In this document: piece after piece, positions 9,054-17,074 of the stretch
Layout: every line of letters starts with the position of its first letter
Numbering within the stretch: the stretch's first letter is position 1
Assembly: GCA_024279275.1 (NCBI GenBank)
Contig: JAJRRS010000152.1
Location: forward strand, 1-64,000
Reading direction: 5' to 3'
Length of the DNA stretch: 64,000 nt
Source: Planctomycetota bacterium
GTDB lineage: Bacteria > Planctomycetota > Phycisphaerae > Phycisphaerales > Phycisphaeraceae
Notes under the pieces: generated by a model
Databases searched by the model: none
The model's input: only the letters and a program-made list of their open reading frames with translations
What the model was told of the DNA's origin: nothing
Translations under genes and position numbers: made by a program

Positions 9054-9989
9054 TTACTCTTGGGTCTTTTCAGCTTCTGGGGCTTTGTCTTCCGAGCCAG
9101 CGGCTTCGGGAGCTGTCGCCTCCGGAGCCTTGACTTCCGGTGTTGCTTCCGGGGTTACTTCCGGGGTTACTTCCGGGGTTGTTGTCACGGGGGCATCAAC
9201 CACAGCCTCTGTCACGGGCTTATCTTCAACCGGTGCGCCGTCTTTCGCTTCCGCCGCAGCCTCGGCCTCAACCGCCTTAGGCTTGGGCTTAGGCTTTGGC
9301 TTGATCTGGGTAACGGTCGCGGTCACACCCTTGCCCCCTGGTGTGCTCTCGCTACGTCGGCCACCCTTGCGACCGCCACGCTTGCCGCCACGACCACCCT
9401 CGTTTTCATCCTTCACAGGTGCAGCCGCCTGCTTCGGTCCAGAACTTGTCGCGGTCGTGTACCGCTTACCCAGTGCGATCATCTCTTCCACTTCCGTGGA
9501 TTCGATCTCAACACCACGGTAGCTGGCGACCTGTTCCTTGGTCCGCAGCCGCGTCAGCCCGTCGAGCACCGCCTTGCTGAGGTTCTTCTTATTCGTAGAG
9601 CCATACGCCTTGGTCAGGCAATCCTGCACGCCAACCATCTCCAGCACAGCGCGGGCTGTGCCGCCTGCGATAACACCCGTACCAGGTGAAGCCGGGATCA
9701 ACCGAATCATCGAAGCGCCAAAACGCCCCTCGATCTGGTGCGGCAGCGTACCGTCCTTTAGCTCGATCTTGACCAGGTTCTTACGCGCCGCCTTCTGAGC
9801 CTTCTCAATAGCGACCGGCACGCCCCGACCCTTGCCGTAGCCGATCCCAACGCTCCCGCGACGATCGCCTACAACGACCAGAGCCGCGAAGCTGAATCGA
9901 CGACCACCCTTAACCACCGTCGCCGTTCGGAAAATTCCGACCGTGGTAGATTCCAATGCTTGTGTGCTGTCTTCAAGTAATTCCGGCAT
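9054..9989 (-). CDS. rpsE: 30S ribosomal protein S5 with long C-terminal extension
   Basis: 311 aa against about 165 for a normal S5. Residues ~15-165 are typical (TATVVKGGRRFSFAALVVVG; VGIGYGKGRGVPVAIEKAQK; GTGVIAGGTARAVLEMVGVQ). After ~165 comes a Gly/Arg/Lys-rich linker, a KPKPKPKPK run, and an acidic tail with repeats TPEVTPEVTPEATPEV. At DNA level the TPEV repeats are a TTCCGGGGTTAC direct repeat. S5 helps maintain decoding accuracy and the mRNA entry helicase. AGAGGA lies just before the ATG. The tail is likely disordered; its role is unknown. Confidence 0.96.
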   Translation of the reverse strand: MPELLEDSTQALESTTVGIFRTATVVKGGRRFSFAALVVVGDRRGSVGIGYGKGRGVPVAIEKAQKAARKNLVKIELKDGTLPHQIEGRFGASMIRLIPASPGTGVIAGGTARAVLEMVGVQDCLTKAYGSTNKKNLSKAVLDGLTRLRTKEQVASYRGVEIESTEVEEMIALGKRYTTATSSGPKQAAAPVKDENEGGRGGKRGGRKGGRRSESTPGGKGVTATVTQIKPKPKPKPKAVEAEAAAEAKDGAPVEDKPVTEAVVDAPVTTTPEVTPEVTPEATPEVKAPEATAPEAAGSEDKAPEAEKTQE

Positions 9990-10041
9990 GTTGTTCCTCT
10001 AAACGTAACCCGTGGCCGAAGGCACACGGAGATGAGCCTGG

Positions 10042-10392
10042 TTACAGCCCAAGGCCGCCCTCGCGAGCGGCATCGGCCAGGGCCTTCACCCTGCCGTGAT
10101 ATCGAAAACCGTTGCGGTCAAAAGACACTTGGCTGATCCCAGCATCCTTCGCCTTCTGAGCAATCTGCTTGCCGACCTCGACCGCAGCGGCGATGTTCCC
10201 GCCACCGTCCGCCTTGATGGTGCTGGCCGACGCCAGTGTCTTGCCATCCAAGTCGTCGATGATCTGCGCGTAAATGTGGTTCAGGCTGCGAAACACCGTC
10301 AGGCGAGGGCGATCGGGAGTACCCGTCACACGCTTGCGAATACCGGTCTTGCGGCGGCTTCGACGCACAGCCTTGAGTTTGTGTTTATCCAT
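10042..10392 (-). CDS. rplR: 50S ribosomal protein L18
   Basis: 116 aa, standard length. Motifs: [20 protein letters not shown] near the N terminus, [20 protein letters not shown], and the C-terminal [21 protein letters not shown]18 binds 5S rRNA with L5 in the central protuberance. It sits between rplF and rpsE in spc order. The ~120-bp gap before it holds four G-run repeats. Confidence 0.97.
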   Translation of the reverse strand: MDKHKLKAVRRSRRKTGIRKRVTGTPDRPRLTVFRSLNHIYAQIIDDLDGKTLASASTIKADGGGNIAAAVEVGKQIAQKAKDAGISQVSFDRNGFRYHGRVKALADAAREGGLGL

Positions 10393-10460
10393 CGTTTCGT
10401 TTCCAAATCCCGGAACCTTATCCGAGGGTCAATCCAGTGGGGCCAAAATCCCGTGGCCAT

Positions 10461-10511
10461 TCTCCGGGGGTCTAATCTCCGGGGTAATCTCCGGGGTTTA
10501 ATCTCCGGGGG
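10461..10511. repeat. Four direct repeats TCTCCGGGG between rplF and rplR
   Basis: The plus strand carries TCTCCGGGG four times, separated by GTCTAA, TAA or TTTAA. In the transcript this reads as CCCCGGAGA repeats just after the rplF stop codon. Each unit contains a GGAG that resembles a ribosome-binding site, but the rplR start is about 70 bases further on, so a role in initiation is unlikely. Confidence 0.85.
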
Positions 10512-10512
10512 C

Positions 10513-11052
10513 TTACCCGCCGCTGGCAAAGGCCTTGCCCTGCTTGCGGATAATGTGTTCCTCTGCGTACTTGATCCCACGCCCGTTGTAAGGCTCGGGC
10601 TTGCGGTGCGCTCTGATCTCAGCAGCCACCTGCCCGACCATCTGTTTATCCGCGCCGCTGATCTTCAACTTGTTCTGCTGGATATCAACCTTGATCCCCG
10701 CAGGCACTTCCACCACCCGGGTGTCAGCGTAGCCGACCTTCAGGTTGACCTTGTTGCCCTGCAGCTTCGCGGTCCAGCCCACGCCGTTGATCTCAAGGTT
10801 CTTCTCAAAGCCCTTGGTCACGCCCTCGATCATGTTCGCGATCAGCGAACGGGTCAGCCCGTGCATCGCCTTGGCGGTGCGGGAATCCGAGACACGTTCG
10901 ATGACGACCTGGTCGCCTTCGACCTTGACGGAAACCTCGGGGCGGTGGGTGATGCTAAGCCGATTGCTGCCGGCCTCAACAGTGACCTGGTTGCCACTGA
11001 CCGACACCTTGGTGCCAGCGAGCGCGACTGGTTTTTTTCCGATACGGGACAT
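10513..11052 (-). CDS. rplF: 50S ribosomal protein L6
   Basis: 179 aa. MSRIGKKPVALAGTKVSVSG at the start and the C-terminal signature RKPEPYNGRGIKYAEEHIIR identify L6, a protein of two similar RNA-binding domains located near the sarcin-ricin loop and the GTPase centre. Length and order (rpsH-rplF-rplR) are normal. Confidence 0.97.
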   Translation of the reverse strand: MSRIGKKPVALAGTKVSVSGNQVTVEAGSNRLSITHRPEVSVKVEGDQVVIERVSDSRTAKAMHGLTRSLIANMIEGVTKGFEKNLEINGVGWTAKLQGNKVNLKVGYADTRVVEVPAGIKVDIQQNKLKISGADKQMVGQVAAEIRAHRKPEPYNGRGIKYAEEHIIRKQGKAFASGG

Positions 11053-11141
11053 CGTTCAAATCCTTATTCCGTGGTTGGGGGCAAACGGGGGTTAACCGGG
11101 GGCGCCCTTCTCCACAGGTTTTTCCTGGGCCTAACCCGGGT

Positions 11142-11540
11142 TTACTCCACGGTACATAACAGTTCGCCGCCGACGTGCTGCTCCCGGGCCTTGCGGTCCG
11201 ACATCACGCCGCTGGACGTGCTGACAATCGCGATCCCCAGACCACCCAGAGGCCTGGGCAGCAGATCGGCCTTGGTATACACACGACACCCCGGCTTGCT
11301 CTCACGTTTAAGCACATGGATCAACTGCTCGCCGTTGGGGCCGTAACGAAGATCGACACGCAGGATCCCCTGCCGGCCGTCGTCGATGATGCTGTAACCA
11401 GCGACGTAACCCTCGTCCTGAAGAACCTGGGCGATGCCGGTGCAGATCTTGCTGTTACGGCAATCGACGCGCTTGGCTTTGTTACGGGCCGCGTTGCGGA
11501 TCCGGGTAATCATGTCTGCGATGGGGTCTGATAGAGACAT
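11142..11540 (-). CDS. rpsH: 30S ribosomal protein S8
   Basis: 132 aa. MSLSDPIADMITRIRNAARN at the N terminus and the C-terminal STSSGVMSDRKAREQHVGGE motif are typical. S8 binds helix 21 of 16S rRNA and, in E. coli, represses the spc operon by binding its mRNA. I could not recognise an S8-binding mimic at the rplE start here. The gap to rplF contains a further GGGGTTAACCGGGGG stretch. Confidence 0.97.
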   Translation of the reverse strand: MSLSDPIADMITRIRNAARNKAKRVDCRNSKICTGIAQVLQDEGYVAGYSIIDDGRQGILRVDLRYGPNGEQLIHVLKRESKPGCRVYTKADLLPRPLGGLGIAIVSTSSGVMSDRKAREQHVGGELLCTVE

Positions 11541-11600
11541 TACGTTTGAACCTTACCTGTGAGTTTCACTCTTATTCAATCTCGTGCCAGTCTGCTCTTT

Positions 11601-11628
11601 AACGGCTAACCGCTAACAGCTAATGGCT
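11601..11628. repeat. GCTAA heptad repeat between rpsN and rpsH
   Basis: Three spaced copies of GCTAA (GGCTAACCGCTAACAGCTAA) occur in a 92-bp intergenic gap. This is the short, one-armed version of the GCTAA hairpin elements found at 12.5, 13.0, 15.6, 16.0 and 18.2 kb. Confidence 0.75.
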
Positions 11629-11632
11629 CCTC

Positions 11633-11902
11633 TTACCACGACGCCTTACGCATTCCGGGGACTTTGCCTTCCAACGCCAGCTCACGCAGCTTGATCCGGG
11701 AGATACCGAACTTGCGGTACACCGAACGCGACCGCCCCGTCAGGGCACAAAGGTTGCGATAGCGTGTCGGGCTTGCATCACGAGGCAGCTTCTGCAGGCC
11801 CGCGTAATCGCCCTCAGCCTTGAGCTTCCGCCTAAGGTCGGCGTACTTCTCAATCGTCTTCTTGATCCTCGCCATCCTGACGATGGTTGACTTCGATGCC
11901 AT
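11633..11902 (-). CDS. rpsN: 30S ribosomal protein S14 (long, zinc-free type)
   Basis: 89 aa. [20 protein letters not shown], then [20 protein letters not shown] and [20 protein letters not shown]. The CxxC pairs of the short zinc form are absent, so this is the longer zinc-independent S14. S14 assembles in the head of the small subunit. It lies between rplE and rpsH as usual. Confidence 0.97.
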   Translation of the reverse strand: MASKSTIVRMARIKKTIEKYADLRRKLKAEGDYAGLQKLPRDASPTRYRNLCALTGRSRSVYRKFGISRIKLRELALEGKVPGMRKASW

Positions 11903-11961
11903 GGTGTTCTCTTACCTGTCTCGGTGTTAGTGACCGTTGCTTACGTTCATCTTTTCGTGTG

Positions 11962-12531
11962 TTAGTTCTTCTTCTCGTCGGGCTTGATCAACGGGAAGCC
12001 CATCTCAAGCAGTGCCGCCCGCGAGATATCATCCGTGCTTCGCTTGAAGACCAGGTTGATATTCATGCCGTGGATGAATTGAGCACGGGTCATATCGACC
12101 TCGGGGAAGATCCCCTGCTCGTCCACACCAAACGAGTAGTTCCCACGCCCGTCGAACTTATCCCTCAGGCCGCGGAAGTCCTTGATCCGGGGGATCGCCA
12201 CCGTGATCAGGCGGTCCAGGAATTCCCACATACGGTCGCCTCGCAGCGTGACCATCGCACCGACCTCGTAACCGATACGCAGCTTGAAGTTCGCGACCGC
12301 CTTCTTGGCCTTCTTGACGATCGGCTTCTGACCGGAGATCAACTCCAGGTCCGATAGCACCTGCTCGCGGGCCTTGGGGTTCAGCTTCGTACCTTCAAGC
12401 TGCTTACCCATGCCGACGTTGAGGATGATCTTGTCCAGCGTCGCAATAGCCATCGGGTTTTGAATCCCGAATTGCTCCTTGAGCTTCGTGGTGATCTGCT
12501 CGTTGTATTGTTTTTTTAACCGCGGGGTCAT
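11962..12531 (-). CDS. rplE: 50S ribosomal protein L5
   Basis: 189 aa. The N-terminal NPMAIATLDKIILNVGMGKQ and central MVTLRGDRMWEFLDRLITVA with IPRIKDFRGL are diagnostic. L5 binds 5S rRNA and the P-site tRNA elbow. The rplX-rplE gap is about 100 bp and is filled by one of the GCTAA hairpin elements. Confidence 0.97.
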   Translation of the reverse strand: MTPRLKKQYNEQITTKLKEQFGIQNPMAIATLDKIILNVGMGKQLEGTKLNPKAREQVLSDLELISGQKPIVKKAKKAVANFKLRIGYEVGAMVTLRGDRMWEFLDRLITVAIPRIKDFRGLRDKFDGRGNYSFGVDEQGIFPEVDMTRAQFIHGMNINLVFKRSTDDISRAALLEMGFPLIKPDEKKN

Positions 12532-12535
12532 GGTT

Positions 12536-12621
12536 TTAGCCTTTAGCTGTTAGCTCTTAGCCGTTAGCCTGATATCTGTGTTTCTGTCTTCTTCAAGCTA
12601 ATAGCAAAAGACTATTAGCCA
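12536..12621. repeat. GCTAA hairpin element between rplX and rplE
   Basis: The left arm has five TTAGC units at about 7-bp spacing (TTAGCCTTTAGCTGTTAGC...). A ~40-bp centre contains TCTGTCTTCTTC. The right arm has GCTAATAGC and ATTAGCC. The arms are partly complementary, so the transcript could fold into a long imperfect hairpin. Copies with the same layout lie on each side of rpsS. Confidence 0.8.
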
Positions 12622-12629
12622 ACCTCTTC

Positions 12630-12965
12630 TTACTTCCGTGCCTTCTTCAGTGCCGGCCCCAACTGCTCGCCCGTGCTCGCAGCCACTCGGATCTTCGAGC
12701 CGTCTTCCTTATTCACAAACCGCACACGTGTCGGCTTGCCTGCAGCGACGGGCGATACGTTGGAGATATGAATCGGCATCTCCTTGCTCACCACCCCGCC
12801 CTGGGGATTATTCTGACTGGGCTTGACGTTCCTGGCACGAACATTCGCACCCTCAACCAGCACCTGGTTCTTCTCCGTCAGCACACGCAGGATCTTGCCC
12901 TGCTTGCCCTTACTCGAACCGCTGGTGACGATGACGTTGTCGCCTTTTCTTACATGTCGTGCCAT
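12630..12965 (-). CDS. rplX: 50S ribosomal protein L24
   Basis: 111 aa. It has the KOW motif near the N terminus (HVRKGDNVIVTSGSSKGKQG) and VLVEGANVRARNVKPSQNNP, typical of L24. L24 starts assembly of the large subunit and lies by the exit tunnel. It follows rplN in spc order. Confidence 0.97.
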   Translation of the reverse strand: MARHVRKGDNVIVTSGSSKGKQGKILRVLTEKNQVLVEGANVRARNVKPSQNNPQGGVVSKEMPIHISNVSPVAAGKPTRVRFVNKEDGSKIRVAASTGEQLGPALKKARK

Positions 12966-12971
12966 TTAATT

Positions 12972-13005
12972 CAGCCTTTATCCGTTAGCTCTTAGCCCTT
13001 AGCCA
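12972..13005. repeat. TTAGC repeat between rplN and rplX
   Basis: CCGTTAGCTCTTAGCCCTTAGCC: three TTAGC units at 7-8 bp spacing in a 49-bp gap. It is one arm only of the GCTAA element family. Confidence 0.7.
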
Positions 13006-13014
13006 GCGTGGTTA

Positions 13015-13401
13015 TTACACCACCTCCGACGCGAGGGAAACAATCTTCATAAAGTTCTTCTCACGCAGCTCCCGGGCGACCGCACCGAAGATGCGTGTGC
13101 CACGGGGGTTCCCGTCGTCATCGATCAGGACTACCGCACTACGGTCAAACCGCACATAGCTGCCGTCCTTACGACGGATCGGGTTGCGTGTTCTGACAAC
13201 CACCGCCTTGACGATCGTGCCGGTCTTCAGGTCGCTGCCGGGCAGGGACTTCTTGACCGAGCAGACGACCCTGTCGCCGACGCCCGCGGTCTTACGCGTG
13301 TACTTGCCTCGGCCGGTGGACCCGCCCAGCACACGGATCACATACGCGATCTTCGCACCGGTGTTGTCCGCGACGTCGACTCTTGATTCTGCCTGGAGCA
13401 T
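13015..13401 (-). CDS. rplN: 50S ribosomal protein L14
   Basis: 128 aa. [20 protein letters not shown] and the later [20 protein letters not shown] and [20 protein letters not shown] segments are invariant L14 features. L14 bridges the subunits and binds the silencing factor RsfS. It is the first gene of the classical spc operon and here follows rpsQ with a ~40-bp gap and no visible promoter. Confidence 0.97.
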   Translation of the reverse strand: MLQAESRVDVADNTGAKIAYVIRVLGGSTGRGKYTRKTAGVGDRVVCSVKKSLPGSDLKTGTIVKAVVVRTRNPIRRKDGSYVRFDRSAVVLIDDDGNPRGTRIFGAVARELREKNFMKIVSLASEVV

Positions 13402-13443
13402 GTCTCAATTCCTTGCATTGACCCCTAAGGGCCGGCCCGTTTA

Positions 13444-13755
13444 TCAGGCCTTGGATCCGCCATGTGCCTCGAGCGGCGCCAGTGCCTTTTCGACAACCTT
13501 CACAAGCCGCCAGTTCTTGGTCTTGCTGATCGGTCGGCAACCGGTGATCTCAACACGGTCCCCCATCCCGCACTCGTTCTCCGGGTCGTGGACCTGGAAC
13601 TTCGCTTGGCGGTGAAGGTACTTGCCGTACTTCTTGTGCTTCTGCTGGTAGTCCACTGCCACGGTGCAGGTCTTGTCACGCTTGTCGCTGACAACAACCC
13701 CGATCTTCGTGCCGGTGAGTATTCGCTGCTTAGCGTTGCTGGCTTGTTCGGTCAC
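13444..13755 (-). CDS. rpsQ: 30S ribosomal protein S17
   Basis: 103 aa with an OB fold: LTGTKIGVVVSDKRDKTCTV, then KYGKYLHRQAKFQVHDPENE and CGMGDRVEITGCRPISKTKN. The last ~20 residues extend beyond the usual 80-90 aa. The start codon is GTG and overlaps the rpmC stop as GTGA, so translation is probably coupled. S17 binds helices 7 and 11 of 16S rRNA. Confidence 0.96.
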   Translation of the reverse strand: MTEQASNAKQRILTGTKIGVVVSDKRDKTCTVAVDYQQKHKKYGKYLHRQAKFQVHDPENECGMGDRVEITGCRPISKTKNWRLVKVVEKALAPLEAHGGSKA

Positions 13756-13955
13756 TTCGTGGACTCCCGTAACTGGCGGGCACGCTGCTCGGTGAGCAGC
13801 CGTGCGATGTCTCTGCGGATATTCCCCAACTGCTTGGGGTTCTCCAGCTTCTCGGTCACAGCCTGCGTACGCAGCTCAAAATGGCTCTTGCGCAGACGCT
13901 CGACCTCGACCTTCAACTCTTCGTCTTTGTACTTGTGTGTTTCGCTGGCTTTCAT
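13752..13955 (-). CDS. rpmC: 50S ribosomal protein L29
   Basis: 67 aa from the ATG giving MKASETHKYKDEELKVEVER. This start gives the normal L29 length and has GAGACAG upstream; the ORF-track start 11 codons earlier lacks a clear ribosome-binding site. The body FELRTQAVTEKLENPKQLGN and IRRDIARLLTEQR is typical two-helix L29, which sits at the tunnel exit and contacts SRP and trigger factor. Its stop overlaps the rpsQ start. Confidence 0.93.
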   Translation of the reverse strand: MKASETHKYKDEELKVEVERLRKSHFELRTQAVTEKLENPKQLGNIRRDIARLLTEQRARQLRESTK

Positions 13956-13997
13956 AGCTGTCTCAATGTCCGCGGCCATCAGGACCACGGCGGTGTT

Positions 13998-14405
13998 TTA
14001 GGCGTGACGCTTCTCCACGAAACGACACTTAAACGGCATCTTGTATGCCACACGGGCAAACGCCTGACGGGCCGCATCCCGCGGCACACCGGCAATCTCG
14101 TAAATAATCGTCCCAGGCTTCACACGCGCAACCCAGTATTCAGGCTCCGCCTTGCCTTTTCCCATACGCGTTTCCAGCGGCTTCTTGCTGATCGGCTTGT
14201 CCGGGAACACCCGCACAAACAACCGGCCCTCACGGCTGCAGTACTGCCTCGCAGCGATACGCCCAGCCTCGATCTGCCGAGCAGTCAGCCAGCCACCCTC
14301 AAGCAACTGCAAACCAAACTCGCCGTAAGCAACATAGTTGCCACGCTGGGCGTTACCGCGCACCTTGCCCCGCTGTTGTTTGCGGAACTTCACTCGTTTT
14401 GGCAT
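13998..14405 (-). CDS. rplP: 50S ribosomal protein L16
   Basis: 135 aa from the ATG giving MPKRVKFRKQQRGKVRGNAQ; the ORF track begins three codons earlier. Conserved segments: YGEFGLQLLEGGWLTARQIE, and RIFPDKPISKKP-type VFPDKPISKKPLETRMGKGK. L16 is needed for A-site tRNA positioning. Order rpsC-rplP-rpmC is standard. Confidence 0.96.
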   Translation of the reverse strand: MPKRVKFRKQQRGKVRGNAQRGNYVAYGEFGLQLLEGGWLTARQIEAGRIAARQYCSREGRLFVRVFPDKPISKKPLETRMGKGKAEPEYWVARVKPGTIIYEIAGVPRDAARQAFARVAYKMPFKCRFVEKRHA

Positions 14406-14465
14406 CAGAGGCATCGGTCTTATCTCCGTCCACGGCTAACGCCGTGCTTTTCTTCTTACTCTTGC

Positions 14466-15170
14466 TTAGTGACGACCACGTGCACGAGGCCTGGCACCCG
14501 CGGCCTTGGACTCGATCTCGCCCTCGATCACTTCGCTGTACAGGCCGTGGAACACCCAAACCTTCACACCAATGATCCCGTAGGTCGTATGCGCCTCGGT
14601 CAAGGCATAATCAATATTCGCCTGAAGCGTCGCCAACGGGATCGCACCCAACCGAACATTTTCAGTACGGCTCATCTCGTGACCACCTAGACGCCCGGAC
14701 AACTGGATCTTGCAACCCTTCGCTCCGGCGCTCATCGCGGCCTCGGCCTTCATCTTCATCACACGCCGGAAACCCGCACGCTTCGCCAACTGCTCCGCGA
14801 TCGACTCGCCGACCAGCTTCGCATCCAGGTCCGCGTGGTGAACCTCGAGGCAATTGATCGAGACATTACGACCGGTCAGACGTTGAAGCTCAGCCGTCAG
14901 AGCGTCGATCTCCGAACCCTTGGGACCAATCACCAGACCAGGGCGTGCGGTCTTGACGATGATCTTCAACTCTTCACGCGTGCGCTCGATGTGGATATCA
15001 CTCACAGCAGCGTAAGGAGCCTTGCGGTTGAACCGGTAGTCGCAAAACTTGCGGATCTTCTGGTCCTCGACCAACAGCTCGGCGTATAACGCCTTGGGCG
15101 CGTACCACCGGCTCTTGTGAGCCTCGGTGATGCCGACGCGGAAGCCGAATGGATGAACTTTCTGTCCCAT
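14466..15170 (-). CDS. rpsC: 30S ribosomal protein S3
   Basis: 234 aa. MGQKVHPFGFRVGITEAHKS at the N terminus, a KH domain around 40-110 (VKTARPGLVIGPKGSEIDAL) and the C-terminal domain GCKIQLSGRLGGHEMSRTEN. S3 lies at the mRNA entry site and forms the mRNA helicase with S4 and S5. Length and position are normal. Confidence 0.97.
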   Translation of the reverse strand: MGQKVHPFGFRVGITEAHKSRWYAPKALYAELLVEDQKIRKFCDYRFNRKAPYAAVSDIHIERTREELKIIVKTARPGLVIGPKGSEIDALTAELQRLTGRNVSINCLEVHHADLDAKLVGESIAEQLAKRAGFRRVMKMKAEAAMSAGAKGCKIQLSGRLGGHEMSRTENVRLGAIPLATLQANIDYALTEAHTTYGIIGVKVWVFHGLYSEVIEGEIESKAAGARPRARGRH

Positions 15171-15213
15171 ATTGAAACCTGTTTCTGTCGCCGGGCTACA
15201 CGCCCCGCGTGAG

Positions 15214-15567
15214 TTATTTTCGTTTGCCGGCCTGGTCCACGGTCACGGTAATGTGGCTGGATCGCTTAAGGATCGGGTGCGCCCGGCCACGGTCCTTGGG
15301 TTGAAATCGCTTCATCGTCGGGCCACTGTCAACCCGCACCTCGGTGACGATCATCGCCAACGCCTCGCGGTCCGACATCCCCTGCGCCTCTTGTGCGTTG
15401 GAGCGTGCCGCCTGCAGGCAGTTCTTGAGCATCACCGCCGCACGCTTCTTGGACAGCGTCAGCATGTTCATCGCTTCAAAGACGCTCTTGCCGCTGATCA
15501 TCTGCGCGACCGGCCTCGCCTTGGTCGGGCTGATCCGTGCGCCTCGATGTATGTTCGTGTATCCCAT
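15214..15567 (-). CDS. rplV: 50S ribosomal protein L22
   Basis: 117 aa. ISPTKARPVAQMISGKSVFE in the N-terminal half and RFQPKDRGRAHPILKRSSHI at the loop that reaches into the exit tunnel. The loop is where macrolide-resistance changes occur in other bacteria; nothing unusual is seen. It lies between rpsS and rpsC. Confidence 0.97.
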   Translation of the reverse strand: MGYTNIHRGARISPTKARPVAQMISGKSVFEAMNMLTLSKKRAAVMLKNCLQAARSNAQEAQGMSDREALAMIVTEVRVDSGPTMKRFQPKDRGRAHPILKRSSHITVTVDQAGKRK

Positions 15568-15570
15568 GGT

Positions 15571-15670
15571 TCTTAGCCTTTAGCCTTTAGCTGTTAGCCT
15601 TTAGCTTGTGTCTTCGTTTCCGCCATCCGTCTTCATTCCGGCTAGTAGCTAAAAGCTAATAGCCAACGGC
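15571..15670. repeat. GCTAA hairpin element between rpsS and rplV
   Basis: The clearest copy. The left arm holds five TTAGC units (TTAGCCTTTAGCCTTTAGC...), the centre GTGTCTTCGTTTCCGCCATC continues to CCGTCTTCATTCC, and the right arm reads GGCTAGTAGCTAAAAGCTAATAGCC. The arms can pair over about 25 bp with mismatches. It fills nearly the whole 109-bp gap. Confidence 0.85.
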
Positions 15671-15676
15671 TTCTTT

Positions 15677-15964
15677 TTACCTCACACCCGAACGCTGGGC
15701 CTTGGTGCCCGTGGTGTGTGCCCTGAATATCCGCGTCGGGCTGAACTCGCCGAGCTTGTGCCCGACCATGTCCTCAGTCACGAACACCGTGTGGAACAGC
15801 TTGCCGTTGTGCACCATGAACGTGTGCCCGACAAACTCGGGGACGATCGTGCAGGATCGAGCCCAGGTTTTGATCGGATCGTGCCTGCCCATCTGAGTCA
15901 ACTTCTCAACCTTGCGGTAGAGCTTGATGTTAACAAACGGGCCTTTTTTCAGTGATCGTGCCAT
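15677..15964 (-). CDS. rpsS: 30S ribosomal protein S19
   Basis: 95 aa. [20 protein letters not shown], then [20 protein letters not shown] and [16 protein letters not shown], all typical. S19 sits in the head of the small subunit with S13. The gene is bordered on both sides by GCTAA hairpin elements. Confidence 0.97.
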   Translation of the reverse strand: MARSLKKGPFVNIKLYRKVEKLTQMGRHDPIKTWARSCTIVPEFVGHTFMVHNGKLFHTVFVTEDMVGHKLGEFSPTRIFRAHTTGTKAQRSGVR

Positions 15965-15973
15965 ACGTTCTTG

Positions 15974-16065
15974 CCTTTAGCTATTCGCTCTCAGCCCTTA
16001 GCTTGTTCCGTTCTAATGTCCGTCCGTTCTTATCCGCTACCAGCTAACGCCCAGCAGCTAACGGC
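15974..16065. repeat. GCTAA hairpin element between rplB and rpsS
   Basis: A more degenerate copy. The left arm reads CCTTTAGCTATTCGCTCTCAGCCCTTAGC, the centre TTCCGTTCTAATGTCCGTCC, and the right arm CCGCTACCAGCTAACGCCCAGCAGCTAACGG. It has the same overall size and the same YCGTTCTT-type centre as the copies at 12.5 and 15.6 kb. Confidence 0.75.
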
Positions 16066-16069
16066 CCTC

Positions 16070-16927
16070 TTATTGCAACTTCAACTGCCCGTATCGCTTG
16101 GATACGCGGCGGCGGATAATCAACTTGTTCGAAGCCTTGCCACGCTGACGTGTCCGCCCACCCTTGGATTGAACACCCGTCTTGGACGCGGGGGCACGGT
16201 TGCCCTTACTGCGACCATCACCACCACCCAACGGGTGATCGTGGTGGTTCTTCGCCACACCACGAACGTGCGGCCGACGACCCATATGACGGGCACGACC
16301 CGCCTTACCAATCACCACGCGGTTGTGGTCGGTGTTCCCGACCTGCCCAATCGTGGCCCGGCAATCAAGCGAAACACGACGGATCTCACCCGATGGGAAA
16401 ACCAGGGTCGCCCACTCGCCTTCCTTATTAGTCAGCCTGGCGTAGCTGCCAGCCGATCGGCAGATCTGACCGCCGCGGCCGGCTACCAGTTCGATGTTAT
16501 GCAGATTCAGACCGGCGGGGATCCAACGCAACGGCATGTTGTTGCCGGCCTTAGGCTCAACCCTCTCATTGCTCGAAATGACCGTGTCGCCATCGGTCAG
16601 CTTCAACGGAGCGATGATGTAACGGCGATCGCCGCCTTCATACTCAAGCAACGCGATGTTGCAGGTCCGGTTCGGGTCGTACTCAATCCCGATGACCGTC
16701 GCCTGCACGTCGTCCACGTTCCGCTTGAAGTCGATCCTGCGGTAACGCTGCTTGGCACCGCCGCCGCGACTCTGCACGGTGATCTTGCCATGGTGGTTGC
16801 GCCCACCGTTCTTGGTCTTCTTCACAAGCAACGACTTCTCCGGACGCTTCTTGGTCACCTCCGAGTAGAGGTTCACCGAAGCATTACGCCGACCGTTGGT
16901 TGTCTTTTTATATATTCGAATGGCCAT
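16070..16927 (-). CDS. rplB: 50S ribosomal protein L2
   Basis: 285 aa. N-terminal MAIRIYKKTTNGRRNASVNL, central RYIIAPLKLTDGDTVISS, and the C-terminal VRGVAKNHHDHPLGGGDGRS motif, whose His residue is conserved near the peptidyl-transferase centre. L2 is needed for subunit association and peptide bond formation. Order rplW-rplB-rpsS is standard. Confidence 0.97.
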   Translation of the reverse strand: MAIRIYKKTTNGRRNASVNLYSEVTKKRPEKSLLVKKTKNGGRNHHGKITVQSRGGGAKQRYRRIDFKRNVDDVQATVIGIEYDPNRTCNIALLEYEGGDRRYIIAPLKLTDGDTVISSNERVEPKAGNNMPLRWIPAGLNLHNIELVAGRGGQICRSAGSYARLTNKEGEWATLVFPSGEIRRVSLDCRATIGQVGNTDHNRVVIGKAGRARHMGRRPHVRGVAKNHHDHPLGGGDGRSKGNRAPASKTGVQSKGGRTRQRGKASNKLIIRRRVSKRYGQLKLQ

Positions 16928-16939
16928 GTCTTATCTCAC

Positions 16940-17066
16940 ATTACCCAGCCATCTTGGCCGGAATTCCATCTCATATATCCCAGCCATCCTGGCTGGAACC
17001 GATTCTCATATAGCCCGACTATTTGGGTCGGGTTTTTACGACCCGACCAAAATGGTCGGGCTATGT
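16940..17066. repeat. Array of four palindromic units between rplW and rplB
   Basis: Four palindromes at ~34-bp spacing: CCAGCCATCTTGGCCGG, CCAGCCATCCTGGCTGG (perfect 7-bp stem), CCCGACTATTTGGGTCGGG and CCCGACCAAAATGGTCGGG. The first three are linked by TCTCATATA spacers. Units three and four are also inverted relative to each other around TTTTTAC, so they can form one hairpin of more than 20 bp. This resembles a REP/BIME-type array. Confidence 0.85.
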
Positions 17067-17074
17067 ACCGCTGT

